DNA of 64,000 bases from Amycolatopsis suaedae (GTDB taxonomy: Bacteria; Actinomycetota; Actinomycetes; Mycobacteriales; Pseudonocardiaceae). The DNA is taken from contig NZ_SFCC01000002.1 in assembly GCF_004214935.1 (NCBI RefSeq), forward strand, positions 1 through 64,000. The letters run 5' to 3'. Below, one piece after another: positions 28,641 through 37,436 of the stretch; within the stretch, counting starts at the first letter, position 1; every line of letters begins with the position of its first letter. Both the position numbers and the translations under genes were made by a program. The notes beneath the pieces are model-generated. The model searched no databases and had not been told where the DNA came from. It saw only the letters and a list, made by a program, of their open reading frames with translations.

Positions 28641-29677
28641 GACAGCGTGCGCTCCAGGTCACGCCACAGATCCTCGGGATCTTCGAGGCCGACGCTGAAC
28701 CGGATGAGCCCGGCCGGTACGTGACTGTCGCCTGCCAGCGCCGCCCGGCGCTCCACACTGGACTCGACGCCACCGAGGCTGGTGGCGTGCTGGATCAGCT
28801 GGAAGCCGCGGCAGGCGCGGTCGGCGGCAGCGCCGTCGGCCAGTTCGAACGCGATCATCGTGCCGCTGCCGGGGTAGCGCACCCGCCGCACCGCGGGATG
28901 CCCGGCGAGCCGCTCGGCGAGCAGCGCCGCGGTGGCCGACGCCTCGGCCAGCCGGACCGGCAGCGTCCGCAGGCCACGCAGCGCGAGGAACGCCTCCAGC
29001 GCGCCGGGGGTGGCGCCGTTGCGGGTGCGGGTGTCCCGCAGCCGCTGTGCCAGCCCGCCGTCCCGGGTGACCGTGACGCCGAGCAGCAGATCGCTGTGCC
29101 CGCCGATGAGCTTGGTCGCGCTGTGCACGACGACGTCCGCACCGAGTGCCAGCGGCTGCTGCCCGAGCGGGGTGGCGAACGTGTTATCGACCACCAGCTG
29201 CGCCCGTCCCCGCGCGACGGCGGCGATGTCGATGACGTCCAGCGTCGGGTTCGTCGGCGACTCCAGCCAGACCAGGTCAACCTCGTCGGCGGCCCGCAGC
29301 CAGTGCTCGGTGTCGTCCGGCTCGACCCTGGTGACCTTCAGCCTGCCGGTACCGGCGGCGTGGTCGAGCAGCCCGCGGGTGCCCGCGTAGCTGTAGACGG
29401 GCACCGCGACGTGGGCGCCGACCGGCAACAGGTCCAGCACGGCGGCCGTCGCCGCCATCCCCGACGCGAACGCCGTCGCGTTCCCGCCCTCCAGGACGCC
29501 GAGGGCGTCCTCGAACGCCTCCCAGCCCGGCGTGCCGTCCTCCCGGGAGTACGCCCGCTCGGTGCCGGCGTGGAAGTTGCTGGCGGGCGTGAGCGGCGTG
29601 TTCAGCGGTTCGCCCTCGGCCTGCGGCCGGCCGGCGACCACGGCCCGGGTGCGGGGCGACCAGTCGTCGAGATCCAT
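28637..29677 (-). CDS. Cys/Met metabolism PLP-dependent enzyme (cystathionine gamma-lyase/synthase-like)
   Basis: A 346-residue fold-type I PLP enzyme. The PLP lysine is K189 in HSATKLIGGH, the ring aspartate D164 in VDNTFATP, and SGMAATA binds the cofactor phosphate. It is somewhat short for the family (about 380), with a compact small domain, but ends normally with SLGGVES and a C-terminal FSVGLEDPEDL. The ATG at 29677 was preferred to a TTG 9 bases upstream. It may use cystathionine, homocysteine or methionine; sequence alone cannot say. Confidence 0.85.
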   Translation of the reverse strand: MDLDDWSPRTRAVVAGRPQAEGEPLNTPLTPASNFHAGTERAYSREDGTPGWEAFEDALGVLEGGNATAFASGMAATAAVLDLLPVGAHVAVPVYSYAGTRGLLDHAAGTGRLKVTRVEPDDTEHWLRAADEVDLVWLESPTNPTLDVIDIAAVARGRAQLVVDNTFATPLGQQPLALGADVVVHSATKLIGGHSDLLLGVTVTRDGGLAQRLRDTRTRNGATPGALEAFLALRGLRTLPVRLAEASATAALLAERLAGHPAVRRVRYPGSGTMIAFELADGAAADRACRGFQLIQHATSLGGVESSVERRAALAGDSHVPAGLIRFSVGLEDPEDLWRDLERTLS

Positions 29678-29779
29678 GCCCGGCAATCTAACCTCCGCGG
29701 TCTACGTCAGGTGCCGTACGCCGCGGATACCGCACCGGGCAGACGCCGCTACCCCTGCGTCGCTGCGAGCCTCGCCTGC

Positions 29780-31324
29780 ATGACGAAACGCAGATACCTT
29801 CCGATACTCGGGGCCGCGGCGGCCATGCTGACCGCGGCCGCCATGGTCGCCACACCGGCCGTCGCGGCCGATCCGGTGGTCCGCATCGGCGATGGCGCGC
29901 TCCGCGGCAGTGCCGGTGACGGAGTCCACAGCTACCTCGGCATTCCCTACGCCGCGGCGCCGGTCGGCGAGTTGCGCTGGCGGGCACCGCGACCGCCGGA
30001 GCCGTGGCAGGGGGTGCGGGACGCGACCCGCATCGGCTCGCCATGTCCGCAACTGGACACCCGCCACCAGCCGCCGACGCTGGTCGGCAGCGAGGACTGC
30101 CTGTTCCTCAACGTCGACGTTCCCGCGAACGCCCGCAAGCCCGTTCCGGTCATGGTGTTCATCCACGGTGGACTGATCGGCGGGCAGGGCGGCGCCTACG
30201 ACCCCGGACGCGTGGTGCGCCAGGGCGAGGTCGCCGTGGTCACGATCAACTACCGCCTCGGCGCGCTCGGTTTCCTCGACCACCCCGGCCTGCGGGACCC
30301 GTACTCCGGCAACTTCGGCATCGCCGATCAGCAGGCCGCGCTGCGCTGGGTACGGAACAACATCGGGGCATTCGGTGGCGACCCGCGCAACGTCACGCTG
30401 TGGGGTGAATCCGGCGGCGGGTTCAACACCTGCGCGCAGCTGGCCTCGCCGTCGGCACGCGGGCTCTTCGACAAGGCCATCGTGATGAGCGCGCCGTGCG
30501 GCAACGAGCTGTTCACCCGCGCCGGCGCGCGGCGCACGGGACTCAAGACCGCGGCCGATCTCGGCTGCGGCGACGCCCGGCACGCCGAGGAATGCCTGCG
30601 GGACAAGCCGTTCGCCGAGTTGACCGGGCTGTACCAGGGCCAGCACGGACCGCTGCACCGGCGGATCACCGGCCTGCCGTGGCTGCCGGTCACCGGTACG
30701 CCGGCCGTGCCGTTCCAGCCGCTGACCGCGCTGCGCGTCGGCGTCAACCCGGTGCCACTGCTGCACGGCGGCACCCGGGAGGAAGCCAACGCACTGGTCG
30801 CCAACAACTACGACCGCAAGGGTCACTCGCTGACGGCCGCGCAGTACCCGGGCGTGGTGCGGGACCTGTTCGGCTCCGACGCCGAGGCCGTCCTGGCCCG
30901 CTACCCGGCCGCGAAGTACTCCTCACCGGGTGTCGCGCTGGCGACGATCCTGAGCGACGAGGGCCGCGCGGTCGGCGCCTGCGGTCAGCTGCCCGCCAAC
31001 GACGCCGCCGCACGCCGGGCACCGGTGTACGCCTACGAGTTCGCCGAGCCGTCGCCCGAGGTTGTCGGCGAGATCCCGATCGCGGCGTCACACGGCGTGG
31101 ACATCCCGTACTTCTTCAGCGGGCGTGGATCGGCGAAACCGCTGCCACCGCACATGAAGCCGCTGTCCGAGCAGCTGATCGGACACTGGACGGCGTTCGC
31201 CAGGACCGGCGACCCCGGCTGGGCGCGCTACCGCGACGGCATCGCCCAGTCACTGGCCGCCGGCCACAGCGGACCGGTGGACGTCGCCCGCAACCACCAG
31301 TGCGGGTTCTGGCGGACTAGGTGA
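29780..31324 (+). CDS. Secreted carboxylesterase type B
   Basis: A 514-residue alpha/beta hydrolase. A signal peptide of about 30 residues ends at AVAA-DP. The nucleophile is S211 in WGESGGGF, with the oxyanion loop HGGLIGG. The catalytic histidine is probably in ASHGVDIPYFF. EDCLFLNVDVP is the type-B signature. It should hydrolyse ester bonds outside the cell. The ATG at 29780 gives a clean signal peptide; a long open frame extending some 1.6 kb upstream crosses two other genes and was ignored. Its end overlaps the convergent SGNH gene by 8 bases. Confidence 0.88.
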   Translation: MTKRRYLPILGAAAAMLTAAAMVATPAVAADPVVRIGDGALRGSAGDGVHSYLGIPYAAAPVGELRWRAPRPPEPWQGVRDATRIGSPCPQLDTRHQPPTLVGSEDCLFLNVDVPANARKPVPVMVFIHGGLIGGQGGAYDPGRVVRQGEVAVVTINYRLGALGFLDHPGLRDPYSGNFGIADQQAALRWVRNNIGAFGGDPRNVTLWGESGGGFNTCAQLASPSARGLFDKAIVMSAPCGNELFTRAGARRTGLKTAADLGCGDARHAEECLRDKPFAELTGLYQGQHGPLHRRITGLPWLPVTGTPAVPFQPLTALRVGVNPVPLLHGGTREEANALVANNYDRKGHSLTAAQYPGVVRDLFGSDAEAVLARYPAAKYSSPGVALATILSDEGRAVGACGQLPANDAAARRAPVYAYEFAEPSPEVVGEIPIAASHGVDIPYFFSGRGSAKPLPPHMKPLSEQLIGHWTAFARTGDPGWARYRDGIAQSLAAGHSGPVDVARNHQCGFWRTR

Positions 31325-32189
31325 CGGTGCGCAGCACGGCGGCCACGCCGGCCATCCCGGACCGGCGTGGGTGGTAGCTGGCGGCGGCGAACAGGTTCGT
31401 GTCCTTGCCCTGGATCCACGCGGCTGCGCCCGGAGCGCAGGCGTCGTGGCCCAGCGAGGCGGGATACATGTCGACGAACCTGGTCGCCCCGTCAGCCGCC
31501 GCCGCGTTCGCCAGCGCGGCGTTCAGTGCCTGCTCGACGCTGTCCAGCCAGCGCACGTCACCGTCGGCGAACGGCAGCACGCTCGGGCAGGTGCCCTCCG
31601 GCGGGGCGATCCGGGGGTAACCGACCAGCAGCACCTTGGCCTTCGGCGCCCGCTGGTGCACCCCGCGCAGCACCTCGGTCACCCGGACCTGGGTCTGCTT
31701 GATCCGCTCCTTGATGGTGTCGACGCCGTTCACCGTGTACTTGTCCTGGCACGGCGAGCCCGCCGGATCCTGCTCGCGCAGCCCCGGGCAGGTGCCGACC
31801 AGGTCGCCGAACACCCCGAAGTCGTTGCCGCCGATGCCGATGGTCACCAGATCGGTCGTCGACCGCAGCGCGGAGAACTGCGGCGGGTTCCAGCCCAGCG
31901 GGACGCTCTGACCGGTGGTCATGTTCGTGGTGTCCGCGCCACCGCAGCTGATGTCGGTGAAGGCACGCACCCGCAACGCCCTGGCCAGCATCGACGGATA
32001 GTTGTCGGTCGAGCGGGCGCAACCCAGTGGGTCGAGCCGCTGGAACGGGATGAACGGACCGGACGTGTACGAGTCGCCGAGGGCGACGTAGTGCCGGTAC
32101 GGCGCCGCCGCCGCGCTCACCCCGGCGAACCCGGAACCGAACACCAGCAAGCCGGCGGCCACAGCCGCGAACCTCTTCAGAAACCGCAT
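31317..32189 (-). CDS. Secreted SGNH/GDSL hydrolase (esterase/lipase)
   Basis: A 290-residue secreted hydrolase. The signal peptide ends near SAAAA-P, block I is GDSY with nucleophile S40, and block III is GIGGNDFG. The SYHP segment near the C-terminus carries the catalytic histidine. Several cysteines should form disulfides, as in the Streptomyces SCO7513-like lipases. AGGGGAAAC precedes the ATG at 32189. Likely an extracellular lipase or phospholipase. Confidence 0.88.
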   Translation of the reverse strand: MRFLKRFAAVAAGLLVFGSGFAGVSAAAAPYRHYVALGDSYTSGPFIPFQRLDPLGCARSTDNYPSMLARALRVRAFTDISCGGADTTNMTTGQSVPLGWNPPQFSALRSTTDLVTIGIGGNDFGVFGDLVGTCPGLREQDPAGSPCQDKYTVNGVDTIKERIKQTQVRVTEVLRGVHQRAPKAKVLLVGYPRIAPPEGTCPSVLPFADGDVRWLDSVEQALNAALANAAAADGATRFVDMYPASLGHDACAPGAAAWIQGKDTNLFAAASYHPRRSGMAGVAAVLRTVT

Positions 32190-32269
32190 CGTTTCCCCTG
32201 CTCGGACGCGTGAACCTGGCGTGTGAGATATCGGCATGCCGCGGGCCACGCGGCAGGGACCATCCGGAC

Positions 32270-32304
32270 GAACGGGCTGCTCCACGGAGTGAAGCAGCCC
32301 GTTC
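32270..32304. terminator. Hairpin terminator after the penicillin-acylase-like gene
   Basis: Perfect 12-bp arms 32270-32281 and 32293-32304 with an 11-base loop, starting 5 bases past the stop of the minus-strand acylase gene. No T-run follows, as in many actinobacterial intrinsic terminators. Confidence 0.7.
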
Positions 32305-32308
32305 ACCG

Positions 32309-35113
32309 TCAGCGTTTGGTGCGGAACTCCACCACCTGCTGGAACGTCGGCCGGTTCTGCGTGTTGATCTTGCTGTGGGTGATCCCGCCGAGCGGGCGGT
32401 GGATCAGCGCGTCGGCACACCACTGGTCACCGGCACCGCAGTCGGCGTCGCCCGGGTACACCTGGTTGACCGGCTGCGCGGCCGCCTGCTTCAGCGTGTC
32501 CAGCAGGATCTGCCTGCACGCGTTCGCGTCGCCGCCACCGCAGTACGTGGTGCCGAGCGGCCCGCTCACCTGGTCGCCGAGGACCGTGCGGATGTCCTTG
32601 TGCACGTAACCCCACCAGCCCGCCTGGTACGCCGAACCCTGGTGTGGCTGACCGACGTGCTTGCCCGGCACCTCGTTCTGCCAGCCCGACGGCGACTCGT
32701 TGATCTTCAGCACGTCGACCATCGCGTCGAACGCCTGCTTGCCCATGCCCGGCTCGAACTGCCCGCGGACGAGCAGCGGCCACCACGCGTCCATGATCTT
32801 GATGGCGTCCGCGTCGGCGTAGGCCTTGCTGCCCGGCTTCGTCTCGGCCCGCAGTGCGCCGCGGTCCCGCCACTCCCGCAGCTTCGTCACGGCCGCGGCG
32901 GTGGCCGGGTCGGTCACCGGAGCCCGGTCGATCAGCCGCAGCAGCTCCGGTAGCACCCGCTCGGCCCGCAGGTCGGCCAGTGCCGCCTCGGCCATGGCCT
33001 GGGTCAGGTTGACCCTGGTGACCTTCTTGCCGCCCGCGATCAGGGCCCGCACCCTGCTGTCGAGCAGGTCACCTCGGTGCACCGAGGACTTCTCGTAACC
33101 GCCCGCCGCGTAGTCCTTGGCCTGGGCGTTGTTCCAGCTGATGTAGAAGTCCTGGTTGATCGAGTTCGGGTGCTGCTCGAACGGCGTGTAGTTCGCCCGG
33201 TTGCCGTCCGGGTTCCAGCCCTGCCAGTCGAAGCCGGCGTCGCCGCGGATGGGCATGGCCGGGTCGACGACCGGGTTACGCACCGGGTTGGCGCCCGAGT
33301 TGAAGTACGCGGTGTCCTTCGCGTCGGCGTAGAACCAGTTGAACGTGTAGTTGATCTTGTGGGCGGCGCGCTGGAAGGCCGCGGCCGACGTGATCGCCGC
33401 CGGGTCGTTGATCTCCTGGAAGCCGATCAGCGAGTCGATCTCGTTCAGGTACGTCGACCGCAGCGACGCGTAGGCCACCGGCTTGCCGTCGACCAGCGCG
33501 CGATGGGTCACCGGGCCGTAGGCCGTGCGGTAGGCCCGCAGCGTGTACGAGCCCGCGGGGGTGCCGTCGGCGACGGTCGGCTTCCACGAGTTCTGCCGCT
33601 CGACGACGTCCATCGGCAGGCACTGGCCACGGAAGCGGTAGGCGTTGGACTCCTTCGTCGGCGTGCCACCGTTCGGCTCACACAGCTCGACGGCGTAGGT
33701 GTCGATGATGTCCTGCGCCGAGGTCGTCGCGCTCCACGAGTAGTCCTGTCCCCTGCCGAGCAGCACGTACATGCTCAGGCCCGCGAACGACGCGCCGCGA
33801 GCGCTGATGCCCGGCCCCTGCAGTTCCTGCAGCATGAGCAGCTGCGGTGCGAAGTAGCCGGTCTGCGGGCCGAACACCGCGACCGGGTTGCCGCTCTCGG
33901 TGTGCTTTCCGGAGACGACGAGGGCGTTGGACATGCCGTGCTTCTCGGACAGCAGGTTCGCCGGCAGCACACCGTCGGCGAACTCGCCACGCAGCGGCTC
34001 CTGCTCGGCAGGCGCCGGCACGCGCACCTGCGCGCCCTTGCCGCCGACCTCGTCGAACACCGTCTGCTGCGGGGTGACCGAACCTGGCTGCGGCATCGCC
34101 CTGCCCTGGGCGTTGGCCGGCGTCTTGCCGTAGGGGAAGGACTGCCCGTCGTGCAGCGTCCGCACGGTCTCCGGGTCGTCCTCGGCCCGCAGGCCGCGCC
34201 AGACCTCCTCGGCCTTCTCGACGCCGTAGCGTTCCTGCACCGCGAGCTTCGCGATGGCGGCCTGCACCTCGCCGCCACCACCGCCACCGAACTGCGCGCC
34301 GACGACCGAGGACAGCACCACGAGGTCGGTCAGCTTGAACGGCTCGATCCTGCCCGCGTTGGTGATCGCGTCGACGTGCCCGGTCAGCACGTACTCGCCG
34401 GGGAAGTAGCGGCCGTTGTACGCGGCGGTGATGTAGGCGTTGATGCCCGCGATGTAGTCGGTGGCGTCGGCCAGCCCCTGCTTGCCCCGCGGCCCGCTGT
34501 TGGCGACCCGGTCGACCTGCGCCTGCAGGTCGGCCTCGGTGTAGGGAGCGGCGCCGAAGAACTGCCGCTCCAGGTCGCGGTTGCCCTGGGCACCGCCGGC
34601 GAACGGCGACAGCTGCCCCCTGCCGACCCTGCGGAAGATGTCCATCAGCCACAGCCGGTCCTGCGCGGCCGCGTAGCCCGCGCCGAACTGCAGCCCGGAC
34701 CGGGTGGTGCCGGTGATGTGCGGGACGCCGGTCGCCTTGTCCCGCACGATCGTGACGTCGGCACGCGGTTTGCTGGTGCTCTCCACCTGATCGGGTGGAA
34801 CGCCGAACGACGCGTCGTTGAAGAACTTGTTGATCGTGGACGTGGTGAGCCCGCGATAGCCGGAGGCGAGGTCGGCGTACTTGCCGAGCTGATCGGCCGA
34901 GTGCGCCGGACGGGTGCCGAGCACCCGGTGGGCGAGGATCTCGGCGAGCGTGGCGTTTCCGTTCTGCCCCGGGGGCAGGATGTCGGCACACTGGTTACCG
35001 CAGTGATCGACGACGGCGGGCGCCGGAGCCGCCGCCGCGGGCAGCGCTGCCAGCCCGCCCGCGCCGAGCACGAGGGCCAGTGCCGTGGTCAGGATCCGTG
35101 AGGTCCGCTGCAT
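32309..35113 (-). CDS. Secreted penicillin acylase family N-terminal nucleophile hydrolase
   Basis: A 934-residue preproprotein of the Ntn-hydrolase penicillin acylase family (S45). The signal peptide (about 1-29) is followed by an alpha chain, a linker, and a beta chain probably starting at S395 in HGM-SNALVV, the autocatalytic nucleophile. VSGKHTESGNP and GPQTGYFAPQ follow, as in acyl-homoserine lactone and aculeacin acylases. It hydrolyses N-acyl side chains of beta-lactams, lactone signals or lipopeptides; which one is not determined. AAGGAG precedes the ATG by 7 bases. A terminator hairpin lies just downstream. Confidence 0.88.
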   Translation of the reverse strand: MQRTSRILTTALALVLGAGGLAALPAAAAPAPAVVDHCGNQCADILPPGQNGNATLAEILAHRVLGTRPAHSADQLGKYADLASGYRGLTTSTINKFFNDASFGVPPDQVESTSKPRADVTIVRDKATGVPHITGTTRSGLQFGAGYAAAQDRLWLMDIFRRVGRGQLSPFAGGAQGNRDLERQFFGAAPYTEADLQAQVDRVANSGPRGKQGLADATDYIAGINAYITAAYNGRYFPGEYVLTGHVDAITNAGRIEPFKLTDLVVLSSVVGAQFGGGGGGEVQAAIAKLAVQERYGVEKAEEVWRGLRAEDDPETVRTLHDGQSFPYGKTPANAQGRAMPQPGSVTPQQTVFDEVGGKGAQVRVPAPAEQEPLRGEFADGVLPANLLSEKHGMSNALVVSGKHTESGNPVAVFGPQTGYFAPQLLMLQELQGPGISARGASFAGLSMYVLLGRGQDYSWSATTSAQDIIDTYAVELCEPNGGTPTKESNAYRFRGQCLPMDVVERQNSWKPTVADGTPAGSYTLRAYRTAYGPVTHRALVDGKPVAYASLRSTYLNEIDSLIGFQEINDPAAITSAAAFQRAAHKINYTFNWFYADAKDTAYFNSGANPVRNPVVDPAMPIRGDAGFDWQGWNPDGNRANYTPFEQHPNSINQDFYISWNNAQAKDYAAGGYEKSSVHRGDLLDSRVRALIAGGKKVTRVNLTQAMAEAALADLRAERVLPELLRLIDRAPVTDPATAAAVTKLREWRDRGALRAETKPGSKAYADADAIKIMDAWWPLLVRGQFEPGMGKQAFDAMVDVLKINESPSGWQNEVPGKHVGQPHQGSAYQAGWWGYVHKDIRTVLGDQVSGPLGTTYCGGGDANACRQILLDTLKQAAAQPVNQVYPGDADCGAGDQWCADALIHRPLGGITHSKINTQNRPTFQQVVEFRTKR

Positions 35114-35269
35114 CCTCGCTCCTTGGAAAAAGGTGACGCGGGGCACGTTACCCACGGGTCAATTAATTGTGAATAGGTTTCGCATTCGTTGGCCCTGATG
35201 GCGTACGCGCAACGTCGGTGCACGTCGCGTAGCGTGCGGGCGAGAAGCCGATCACGAAGGAGAGCATCC

Positions 35270-35644
35270 ATGGCACCGCAGCGACCCGAGATCGACCGCC
35301 CCGAGGGCGCGCCGCCGGCCGAACTGGAGGTCGTCGACATCTCCGTCGGCGACGGACCGGTCGCCGAGGCGGGCAACGCGGTGTCGGTGCACTACGTCGG
35401 TGTGTCCTTCTCCACAGGCGAGGAGTTCGACGCCTCGTGGAACCGCGGCGCGCCGCTGGACTTCTTCCTGGGCCGCGGTCAGGTGATCCCGGGCTGGGAT
35501 CAGGGCGTCCAGGGCATGAAGGTGGGCGGCCGCCGCAAGCTGACCATCCCGCCGCACCTCGCCTACGGCTCCCAGGGCGCCGGCAACAAAATCAAGCCGA
35601 ACGAAACGCTCATCTTCGTGGTGGACCTCATGGCGGTCCGCTAA
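35270..35644 (+). CDS. FKBP-type peptidyl-prolyl cis-trans isomerase
   Basis: A 124-residue single-domain FKBP. The active-site aromatic and acidic residues are visible in VHYVG, EFDASW, VIPGWDQGVQGMKVGGRRKL and PPHLAYG. No signal peptide, so it is cytoplasmic. AAGGAG lies before the ATG at 35270; a longer open frame upstream begins in the promoter region. Divergent from the acylase gene across 156 bases that include an AT-rich promoter patch (35160-35190). A strong terminator follows. Confidence 0.92.
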   Translation: MAPQRPEIDRPEGAPPAELEVVDISVGDGPVAEAGNAVSVHYVGVSFSTGEEFDASWNRGAPLDFFLGRGQVIPGWDQGVQGMKVGGRRKLTIPPHLAYGSQGAGNKIKPNETLIFVVDLMAVR

Positions 35645-35646
35645 CC

Positions 35647-35684
35647 TCCCCTGTGACACCCCTCCCTACCGGTGTCACAGGGGA
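35647..35684. terminator. Terminator after FKBP gene
   Basis: Perfect 14-bp inverted repeat (35647-35660 and 35671-35684) around a pyrimidine-rich 10-base loop, starting 3 bases past the stop codon. Confidence 0.85.
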
Positions 35685-35714
35685 ACGCGATGTGGGGCGC
35701 GAACCCCAAACAAG

Positions 35715-35761
35715 GTGAAGGCCACCTTCATTACGTCTCACGTAATGAAGGTGGCCTTCAC
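35715..35761. repeat. 22-bp perfect palindromic element, repeat family member
   Basis: Arms 35715-35736 and 35740-35761 are exact reverse complements with a 3-base loop. Each arm contains its own TGAAGG/CCTTCA mini-hairpin, so a cloverleaf-like fold is possible. The left arm and loop match window bases 1-24 at 23 of 24 positions. There is no transposase. It may be a REP/MITE-like dispersed element. Confidence 0.8.
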
Positions 35762-35817
35762 GAGCTTTGAACGAAAGCAACCACGCAGCCAAGGTGACAG
35801 ACCGCACCGTGGGGGAT

Positions 35818-35838
35818 TTGGGGGGCTCGGCCCCCCAA
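35818..35838. terminator. GC hairpin, probable terminator of tRNA-Leu
   Basis: A 9-bp perfect stem (TTGGGGGGC/GCCCCCCAA) with a 3-base loop, 56 bases beyond the 3' end of the minus-strand tRNA. Confidence 0.65.
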
Positions 35839-35893
35839 CATGATGAGAACACCGGGAGGGAGGCGAGGCGCCAGCCGAGCCTCCCGAACACTG

Positions 35894-35976
35894 TGGGCGA
35901 GGAGGGAGTTGAACCCTCACGTCCTTTCGGACACACGGACCTGAACCGTGCGCGTCTGCCATTCCGCCACTCGCCC
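35894..35976 (-). tRNA. tRNA-Leu (anticodon CAG)
   Basis: The minus strand folds as an 83-base class II tRNA. The acceptor stem is GGGCGAG/CTCGCCC, with a D-arm GTGGCGGAATGGCAGAC, anticodon stem CACGG/CCGTG with loop TTCAGGT giving CAG, a long variable arm, and a T-arm GAGGGTTCAACTCCCTC. Discriminator base A; CCA is not encoded. A TACGCT -10-like box lies about 25 bases upstream. A tRNA-Leu next to fhaA is also found in mycobacteria. Confidence 0.97.
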
Positions 35977-36104
35977 TGAGTCACTGCGACAGCTCGATGA
36001 GCGTATCAGGGGCCCGGAACGGGTTTTCCCGGGGGTCTGCTCGAACCCTCCGTACCCAGATAGGATCGGGTGCGGAAGCACACGTGTGAGGAGGCGTTGA
36101 ACCG

Positions 36105-37340
36105 GTGGGCCGCGTTGAGCGTTTTGATCGACGCCTGGAGGGCCTGGTCGGCAACACCTTCGCGCGCATGTTCGGAGGCAATGTCGTCACCCAGGAGGTG
36201 GCGCAGGCGCTGGAGCGTGAGAGTGAGGACAACGTTCGTCAGCTGGCCGGAGGGCGTGAGCTGGCACCCAATCACTACATCGTGTCGTTGGGGCCCGCGG
36301 ATCACGATCGGATGGCCGGGGACGAGCGTCGGGTCACCCGAGTGCTCGCTGACGCCGTGGCGGCGCACCTCGCCGAGCACGGCTGGGACACCTATGGTGA
36401 CGTCGTAGTTTCGCTCGAGCGCAACGAGGCGCTGCATACTGGACAGTTCAAGACCCGCTCGTCCGTCGATCCCGATGTCACGGCCGCTGAGACAACGGCC
36501 GCCGACAGCGGAAGTCCTGGACGGTCAGCACGACCCAGCAACGCAGGAGACCCAGCAATGAGCCAGCCCCCCGGCTACGGCCAATACGACCAGGGTGACC
36601 CGTACGGCCAGCAGGGCCAGTACGGCTACGGACAGGGCCAACCCGGGTACGACCAGGGCGGCTACCAGCAGCAGCCCGGCGGCTACGACCAAGGCGGCTA
36701 CCAGCAGCCCGGTTACGACCAGGGCGGGTACCAGCAGGGTGGTTACGACCAGGGTGGCTACCAGCAGCAGCCTGGCGGCTACGACCAGGGCGGTTATCAG
36801 CAGCCTGGCGGCTATGACCAGGGCGGCTATCAGCAGCCCGGCGGGTACGACCAAGGTGGCTACCAGCAGCCCGGCGGCTATGACCAGGGCGGTTACCAGC
36901 AGCCCGGCGGGTACGACCAAGGCGGCTACCAGCAGCCCGGCTACGACCAGCAGGGCGGCGGTGGCTACCCGCCCTCCGGCGGTTTCCAGCAGCCTGCCGA
37001 CCCGTACGCCCAGCAGGGTGGCGGCTACCCGCCCCCCGGTGGCGGCCGTCAGCTCTCGGCGAGCCTGCAGCTCGACGACGGCTCCAACCGCACCTACTCG
37101 CTGAAGCAGGGCGGCAACGTCGTCGGCCGCGGCCAGGACGCCGACTTCCGGCTGCCGGACACCGGCGTCTCCCGCAGGCACCTGGAGATCACCTGGGACG
37201 GCCAGAGCGCGACGCTCGCCGACATCGGCTCCACCAACGGCACCACGGTCAACGGCACCCCGGTGCAGACCTGGCAGCTGGCCGACGGGGACGTGATCAG
37301 GGTGGGTCACTCCTCGCTGGTGTTCCGCACGCAGGGCTGA
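36105..37340 (+). CDS. fhaA: FhaA: DUF3662 and FHA domain protein
   Basis: A 411-residue cytoplasmic phosphopeptide-binding protein. The N-terminal DUF3662 domain covers about 1-115, a Gly/Tyr/Gln/Pro linker about 150-320 contains nine GYDQGGYQQ repeats, and a C-terminal FHA domain about 325-410 shows [19 protein letters not shown] and STNGT. In mycobacteria FhaA binds phosphorylated MviN and regulates peptidoglycan synthesis together with PknB. GAGGAGG lies about 9 bases before the GTG. First gene of the fhaA-pknB unit. The repeat linker is the odd feature and may vary in length between strains. Confidence 0.95.
   Translation: MGRVERFDRRLEGLVGNTFARMFGGNVVTQEVAQALERESEDNVRQLAGGRELAPNHYIVSLGPADHDRMAGDERRVTRVLADAVAAHLAEHGWDTYGDVVVSLERNEALHTGQFKTRSSVDPDVTAAETTAADSGSPGRSARPSNAGDPAMSQPPGYGQYDQGDPYGQQGQYGYGQGQPGYDQGGYQQQPGGYDQGGYQQPGYDQGGYQQGGYDQGGYQQQPGGYDQGGYQQPGGYDQGGYQQPGGYDQGGYQQPGGYDQGGYQQPGGYDQGGYQQPGYDQQGGGGYPPSGGFQQPADPYAQQGGGYPPPGGGRQLSASLQLDDGSNRTYSLKQGGNVVGRGQDADFRLPDTGVSRRHLEITWDGQSATLADIGSTNGTTVNGTPVQTWQLADGDVIRVGHSSLVFRTQG
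36645..36950 (+). repeat. In-frame tandem repeats in fhaA encoding GYDQGGYQQ units
   Basis: Nine copies of a unit of 27-39 bases encode GYDQGGYQQ followed by PG, QPG, P or G. The copies differ at third positions, so they are not recent exact duplications throughout. The encoded Tyr/Gly/Gln-rich segment resembles disordered, phase-separating linkers. Confidence 0.85.
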
Positions 37341-37355
37341 CCGCAGCCTCTCAGG

Positions 37356-37388
37356 GCGCCTCCCGCAGAATGGAACCTGCGGGGGCGC
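37356..37388. terminator. Hairpin between fhaA and fhaB
   Basis: Arms 37356-37368 and 37377-37388 pair over 12 bp with one bulged T and an 8-base loop, 16 bases past the fhaA stop. Probably a partial terminator or mRNA-processing hairpin that uncouples fhaA levels from the rest of the unit. Confidence 0.55.
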
Positions 37389-37436
37389 TGCAACGCACCC
37401 GGAGCACCCGAGACAAGGCAGGAGCTGACACGCACA

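Noticed and set aside
28202..31324. A 1040-codon open frame on the plus strand crossing the PPOX and PLP-enzyme genes
   Set aside because: Only the last 514 codons, from 29780, encode a recognisable esterase with a signal peptide; the rest is an antisense or out-of-frame artefact of high GC.
33077..35101. 674-codon frame antisense to the penicillin-acylase gene
   Set aside because: Low-complexity Arg/Val/His-rich translation without motifs; the opposite strand has a full family match.
36645..36950. Possible CRISPR array
   Set aside because: Repeats are contiguous, in frame and encode GYDQGGYQQ within fhaA; there are no unique spacers.
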